From contig VCCP01000002.1 of the NCBI GenBank assembly GCA_005765155.1, positions 3,348,001-3,412,000 on the forward strand: 64,000 bases of DNA, written 5' to 3'. Below, piece by piece: positions 59,246 to 64,000 of this stretch. The notes beneath the pieces are model-generated. The model was not told the DNA's origin and ran no database searches. It saw only the letters and a program-made list of their open reading frames with translations. This stretch comes from Zelopaecilomyces penicillatus. Its lineage: Eukaryota > Ascomycota > Sordariomycetes > Hypocreales > Pseudodiploosporaceae. The translations under genes were made by a program, and so were the position numbers. Position 1 is the stretch's first letter; every line of letters begins with the position of its first letter.

Positions 59246-60867
59246 TCACTGAGCACCCTTCATCCCGTCGTCTCCAAGTTCTCGACACGACACCCAGGCC
59301 AAGGCCTTTGACCAGACCACCATTCTTCCCTCCTCTGGCTTCGTGGTTATTGGTTCCGACATGATCAGAGGGCGCATCAACACCCCAATGGGCCGGCCGT
59401 TCAGCCGCTGACCAAGCGCTGCAACTGCTGCAGTGTCACCATCCATATGGCCGGACCCCAGTTGAAACCCCTTCTCAGCGAAGCTATGCATGCCCCGTAC
59501 ATGTATGTTGGTCCTCGTTCTCCACAACCTTAGCGCCAGCTTCGCAAAGCTTGAGATGATGCTGACCAAATCCTCCATAGCTTGCTGGTCCATGTCATTC
59601 AGTAAACAACCGTATCTTGCCACGAAGCCCTCAGCCTGTTGAACAAAGCGCTCATGGGGCGGAGGCAAGGTCTTTTCGAGCAACGCCACGGTCTGTACTC
59701 TCCAGTCGATTGCTGCATCTTGTTGTGCTGCGCCGCGTTAGCATTTTATGCCTTCGAGGACAGGCTGCTTTTTAGCTCCTCACCTGCGGAAAACTGCCCA
59801 TATACCACAGCTAAAGCTTCATGAGCTTGATCCATTGGAGATCCCCTCACAAGGAAGTATGGATCGGTCAAGAACGAGTCGCATAGTTCACTAGAAAGGG
59901 CTGATTGAAGTAGTGTCAACGGTGAGCTTCCATCGGGCATGTTCATCTCAAACTTCAGATGCGACGGTGCCTTGTTATAAGAGTGGGAGCTGTTGATGAT
60001 GCCGAACCGGTCCATAAGAGCTTCTACTTTTTGTGGTTCCGCAAATTGTTGTGCGCTCATGTCTGCACACCATGAGAAAAAGTCGCCCTGGAAGAATCTT
60101 TGAAGCTCAGTCCTGATCTCGTCGTCTGGAAAATCCCTTGACACATCCTGAGCCAATTGAGACATCATTGTTTCATGCGCTTTGGTGACTATTGCTTCAT
60201 CTTCGGAGATTTTTCTTTTCAGAGTTGCCACCACTTGTTCCAGTTTTCGCATCCCTGCTTGGAGCCTTGAACATTCTATCTGACACCGTCGTGTGAGTTC
60301 ATCATGTTCACGCTGAGCTTGGCTGACTAGCATCTGATGTTGCTCGTCAAGTTGCATCCTTGCATCCTTGAGCTGGCACTTCAAATCCAGAAGCTGTTCC
60401 TGGAGTGCGTCGTTGTTTTTGTGAAGAGCTTTATTTGTTTCATGTGGTGAATCATCACGAGCCCCCATGACGAACTGAAGCGACTTATAGAGAATGCCTG
60501 AGGACTCAGACTTCTGGTCTCTCATGGTCTTCTTCATACGTTTCCCATGATTGTATTCTTCTTCATGTTTGATATTATCAATCAATGATTCCGAATAACC
60601 TGGAAGAAGTCCCTTTCCTTCATCTGGTTCATTTTTCATTTTACTGGAGGCATCACTTGGCATACTTGGGCCATGGCCTCGTTCACCTGGTTTGCCTCCA
60701 AAAGTAGTGTCCTATCAAGCATTAGGAACCAAACCGGATTTAAAGGGATCAAAGCTTGTGCCCCCTTTTCTTTCACACTGACACACCTGTTTATCAATCA
60801 TATCTGGCTTTGATTCCATCGGTTTGTTCTCACAGTGTTGACGATTTGCTCTCATACCAGTATTCAT
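59246..60867 (-). CDS. Coiled-coil fungal protein, divergent partner of HSP70-like
   Basis: 493 residues in three exons: 60867-60787, 60711-59784, 59718-59246; introns 75 and 65 nt. Junction phases agree and the total is 1482 nt. The first exon (MNTGMRANRQHCENKPMESK) is followed by a disordered charged region, then a long coiled coil at about residues 118-215 (LQEQLLDLKCQLKDARMQLD, SRLQAGMRKLEQVVATLKRK). The globular C-terminal half begins DDEIRTELQRFFQGDFFSWCADM, contains MPDGSSPLTLLQSALSSELCD and DWRVQTVALLEKTLP, and ends with WSKALAWVS. I associate this layout with expanded, uncharacterised protein families of Hypocreales, from memory. No enzymatic motif is visible. It is transcribed away from the HSP70-like gene across a 654-base shared region, which hints at joint regulation or a functional pair. 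Confidence 0.75.
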
Positions 60868-61521
60868 TTTGGTGATTTTAGTATGAGTAAATGACAGTTC
60901 TCGACGCTGAATATCGCAAGTGTAAGCAAATCAGCGACCTCTTTCGATTCCAAGAAATACCAAAACGAAAGCAATAGCACGTTGAATTTACCTTGATTAG
61001 AAAAGTATTGCGACGTGGAAGTGGAAGTATTGGAGAGAGTTACACGTATGGAATGCTCCAGAAAGAGGGACAAGTGTTGGATAATTCTTCTCTGGGGAGA
61101 ATTGGATGCCTTTTGAACCAACCGACCAGCTGCCCAGTCACTATTGTGAATTCGCATGTACATCCATCCAGGGAATTCTTGCAAACGGCGACAACAGATA
61201 TGGTCACATCCACGGGCAGTGCTAGCACGCGTTGGAAATCGAGTGACAAATCGTTGAAAGATGCGAACAGCGTAAGCGCCAGCTCACACAGCGGTTATGC
61301 AGTGTAACAAGACAGTTCTAAAACAAATGCAGCCTTTTAACTGACCTGTATTTGAAACAAAGCCACCAACAACATGATGCCTGTAAGGCGCTTAGGCTCA
61401 TTTGCTGAAATTATATGTATATCTACACTTCAAAGAGATATACGGGCAATTGTTTCCATAGTCTTTGTCAAACTCAAATATTTCTTGCATATTCCTACCA
61501 TCCTCGCCTGCAAAAAAGAAA
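60868..61521. promoter_or_regulatory. Shared region of the coiled-coil / HSP70-like pair
   Basis: 654 bases between the two start codons. A TATA-like TTATATGTATATC (about 61408-61420) lies about 100 bases before the HSP70-like ATG. I found no convincing array of heat-shock elements (GAA and TTC in the required spacing), so classical heat induction is not shown. Confidence 0.4.
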
Positions 61522-63784
61522 ATGGCCATCATTCGCGAGAGAACCAAGCTAATTGTTGGCGTCGATTATGGAACTACATACTCAGGTATGCAATGGTGTT
61601 CTGAAAAACTAAGTAGCAAGTTCAGATCGACTGACAGTTCGTTCAGGATTAAGCTTCGCTCTCTCCAACGCAGCAGATTTCAAGGATATTATCCCATGGA
61701 CCAAGTATCCTGGAGCATCGTCTCATTGCGCCGAGCATGCCGTAAAAGCCCCATCCAGAGTAGCCTTCAGCGATGAGAATCCTGAACTCGAGGGAAATGC
61801 TTGGGGCTACCAGATTGAGCCCGGCATGAAAACATACGCATGGACCAAACTCCTTCTCGACAACTCCTCGCTTCAATCTGACTACGACGATCCTGAACTA
61901 TATTTGACGAGTGGTGCAGAGTTGATGCAGCTTCCAAGTGGAAAATCTGCCAAAGATGTCGCCACGGAGTTTCTCAGAGGCATGCATGAAATGTTTCAGG
62001 ATGCCGTCATTGATCGACTTGGCGCAAACAAGTTGGACAATCTTCCCACTGAGTTTTGGCTCACGGTTCCTGCTACATGGAGTGAAAAGGCGAAATTGCT
62101 AACCAAGAAAGCGGCACACGATGCTGGATTTGGCAAAAGATCAATTGACCAGGTCATGCTCATTGCTGAACCCGAGGCCGCGGCACATCTTGCGTTGAAA
62201 TCCAGCTTGCACCACTTGGAAGATTTTGTCAAGGTGACTATGGCCTATTTGTGTTTTTTTTACCGCCTCTTTTAAAACATAACTGCTAATGGAGGTGTAT
62301 TTAGCCTCATAGTGGTGTCATGGTTTGTGATTGTGGCGGTGGCACTGTTGTGAGCACTTCCCTACACTTGGCAAGCAGCATATATCTCTAATGAATGGAT
62401 TTACAGGACATTACAACATATGAGGTGGAAGAAACTAAGCCTACTTTGAAGCTTAGGGAGGTTGCTGTTGGAGTAGGTGGGTAATGTTCCGAGATTCAGA
62501 TTGCCATTGAACCTTTACGGGCACAAAACCAACTAACTTTGCACAGCTGGGAAATGTGGGGGGACCGCAGTTGACCGAAACCTGTTCAGACTACTTGGAG
62601 AGCGTTTTGGTGAAGCATTCACCTCTCTTGGTTTGGAGCAGATTGGGCCTGGCAGTTCATTCATGGACCAGTTCGAGATGAAGAAGAAAGATTTTAGCTT
62701 GAAGTCACCAAGCCGGCGAGCTCATAGATTGCCACTGCACATGCCACTACTTTCAACTGGTGCACAAATGGATAAGTACTACGAGAAAAGATCTTCTTCT
62801 GTACTTTTGACCCAGGCAGACTACCAAGAGCTCTTCGATCCAGTGATTGATACAGTCATTAAGCTAGTCGAGGACCAGGTGGAGCAAATCAAGGCGGCGA
62901 ACGAGCGCTTGATCGATACCATCGTGCTTGTGGGGGGGTTTGGATCATCCCCTTATCTCAAGGAGCGACTGGGTGATTGGTGTACGGGAAGAAAGATTCG
63001 ATTGACCACCCCCTTGTCTGGCGGGTAAGTCCACAAGTCACGAAGGAATTCTCCACTGTGAAGTTTATTGACTCTGTTAGGTGGTCTGCCGTTGTGTGCG
63101 GAGCGGTTCTACGAGGACTTGAGGGCTCTATAGTAAGAGAAAAGAAATGTCGGAGACACTACGGTCATAAGCTGGCGTGTCCTTACATCCCATCACTTCA
63201 TGAAGGGTACGACAAGCAAAAGCGCCACAAATATATGCATACTTGGAGACAGGTTGAATACCTCAGCGGCTTTATGTTCTGGGAAATAAAAAAGGTACGA
63301 TACGTTTCTTACATTGCCCATCTATATGGCAAGTCGATGAAGCATGTTCGCTGATTGCTTTTTGATAGGGTATCGCAATTGATGGCACCACCGAGATAAA
63401 CTCCGAATTTTATGCGTATGCCAAAGGGAACATCGGAGGCTCCGACACTCATACTCTTTACTGTTGCAGCTTAGACAAAGCCCCGGAAACAATTGAAAAT
63501 GAGCGTATGGCGCCGTCCACCTCCTTCAACCTAACTTATCCGAGCGTATTGCTGTTGCTGATAAAAAGATTTTAGGGGTCGAGGAAGTAGGAGTAGTGAG
63601 GTACTCTCTTGAGGGTGTGGATCAAACAAAGTTGAGCTACATGTTGATTGATGACGTCCGGTCATATCAAATTCCGTTGACATTGAACATACGGATGAAC
63701 GACGAAGTGGGACATTTGGTCTTTCGCATACTTTTTGACGGGAAAGAAATTGGAAAGGCAGAGATTGACTTGGATCACTCGTAA
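61522..63784 (+). CDS. HSP70-like ATPase (HSPA12-like)
   Basis: 600 residues in eight exons: 61522-61585, 61647-62233, 62305-62349, 62407-62476, 62547-63024, 63081-63294, 63369-63504, 63576-63784. Phases agree and the total is 1803 nt. Actin-type ATPase motifs are present: phosphate-1 VDYGTTYSG (14-22), phosphate-2 CDCGGGTVD (225-233, completed across intron 3) and the adenosine motif IVLVGGFGSSPYL (381-393), with WLTVPATWSEKAK and AEPEAAAHLAL between. The C-terminal 150 residues are a short beta-rich region (RYSLEGVDQTKLSYMLIDD, GHLVFRILFDGKEIG) rather than the canonical substrate-binding and lid domains, and no EEVD end exists. This fits the divergent HSP70/HSPA12-like families that are expanded in filamentous fungi. 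The last intron (63505-63575) is the least certain: it was chosen because it restores frame and has a branch-like CTGAT before TTTTAG. Confidence 0.85.
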
Positions 63785-64000
63785 CATGAACTACTTGTAT
63801 CTGTAGCATGTCATGTTGGGCTGTGTGTTTCGATTGCTGCGACAGATATTGCGTCATGTCATGTCTGGCGACATCTAAGTTACTTGTGTTGGCGTTCAGC
63901 ATGCGTTATATATAAATATGCGATAATTATACTATAAATCCCGTGTTTCCGTGTTATATCATTCCGGAAGCTACCTTTCTTGTAATTCAGACCATAATGA
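63785..64000. other. Terminal 216 bases, no gene seen
   Basis: 3' flank of the HSP70-like gene. AT-rich near 63905-63945. Confidence 0.5.

Noticed and set aside
60868..61521. Heat-shock elements upstream of the HSP70-like gene
   Set aside because: Single TTC and GAA units occur, but not the alternating array with two-base spacing needed for a heat-shock element.
1..64000. CRISPR arrays, bacterial operons, insertion sequences, secondary-metabolite cluster
   Set aside because: The window is fungal nuclear DNA. No spaced identical repeats, transposase, polyketide synthase or peptide synthetase sequence was seen.

Overview
The window is nuclear DNA of a filamentous ascomycete. The genes carry many short GT-AG introns (about 35-110 nt, a few of 370-415 nt), and the proteins are typical of Sordariomycetes: COP9 subunit CSN5, ERMES subunit Mdm10, ribosomal protein eS19, spliceosomal SmE, Zn2Cys6 regulators, a HAM1-like protein and a MYND protein. 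Gene style suggests Hypocreales; I cannot fix the genus. Exon models were assembled by hand from splice sites and reading frame. Where total coding length is a multiple of three with all junction phases agreeing I treat the model as good.

Layout. 1-1.7 kb: 3' part of a CorA-like membrane protein gene (minus), cut by the window edge. 1.8-4.7 kb: no gene seen. 4.7-7.7 kb: a decayed patch with a broken gene (one in-frame stop and one frameshift) lying between two diverged copies of a repeated sequence, one of which may still hold a small two-exon gene. 8.0-12.0 kb: an 849-residue Zn2Cys6 regulator (minus) divergent from a small orphan gene (plus). 13.0-14.1 kb: CSN5. 17.3-20.0 kb: HAM1-like DUF5923/DUF4449 protein. 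20.8-23.2 kb: PX-associated/DUF3818 protein. 23.9-25.7 kb: protein with a deaminase-like HxE...CxxC signature (minus). 26.9-27.9 kb: eS19 (minus). 28.6-29.7 kb: ZIP zinc transporter (minus). 31.9-33.3 kb: Mdm10 (minus). 33.8-34.7 kb: SmE (minus). 34.7-42.9 kb: about 8 kb without a supportable gene, partly AT-rich. 42.9-44.4 kb: LDB19-type arrestin adaptor. 46.9-49.6 kb: CCCH/RBR E3 ligase (minus). 52.0-52.8 kb: complex I subunit NDUFS7/PSST (minus). 53.6-56.1 kb: regulator with two Cys/His fingers plus a Zn2Cys6 cluster. 57.4-58.5 kb: MYND protein (minus). 59.2-63.8 kb: a divergent pair, a coiled-coil protein (minus) and an HSPA12-like HSP70 (plus).

Most genes are independent housekeeping or regulatory units. 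There is no biosynthetic cluster. The accessory-looking parts are the 4.7-12 kb block, the gene-poor 34.7-42.9 kb stretch and the 59-64 kb end. The best candidates for undescribed biology are the HSP70-like/coiled-coil divergent pair, the deaminase-like protein, and the Zn2Cys6 regulator with its orphan divergent neighbour beside the decayed duplicated patch.
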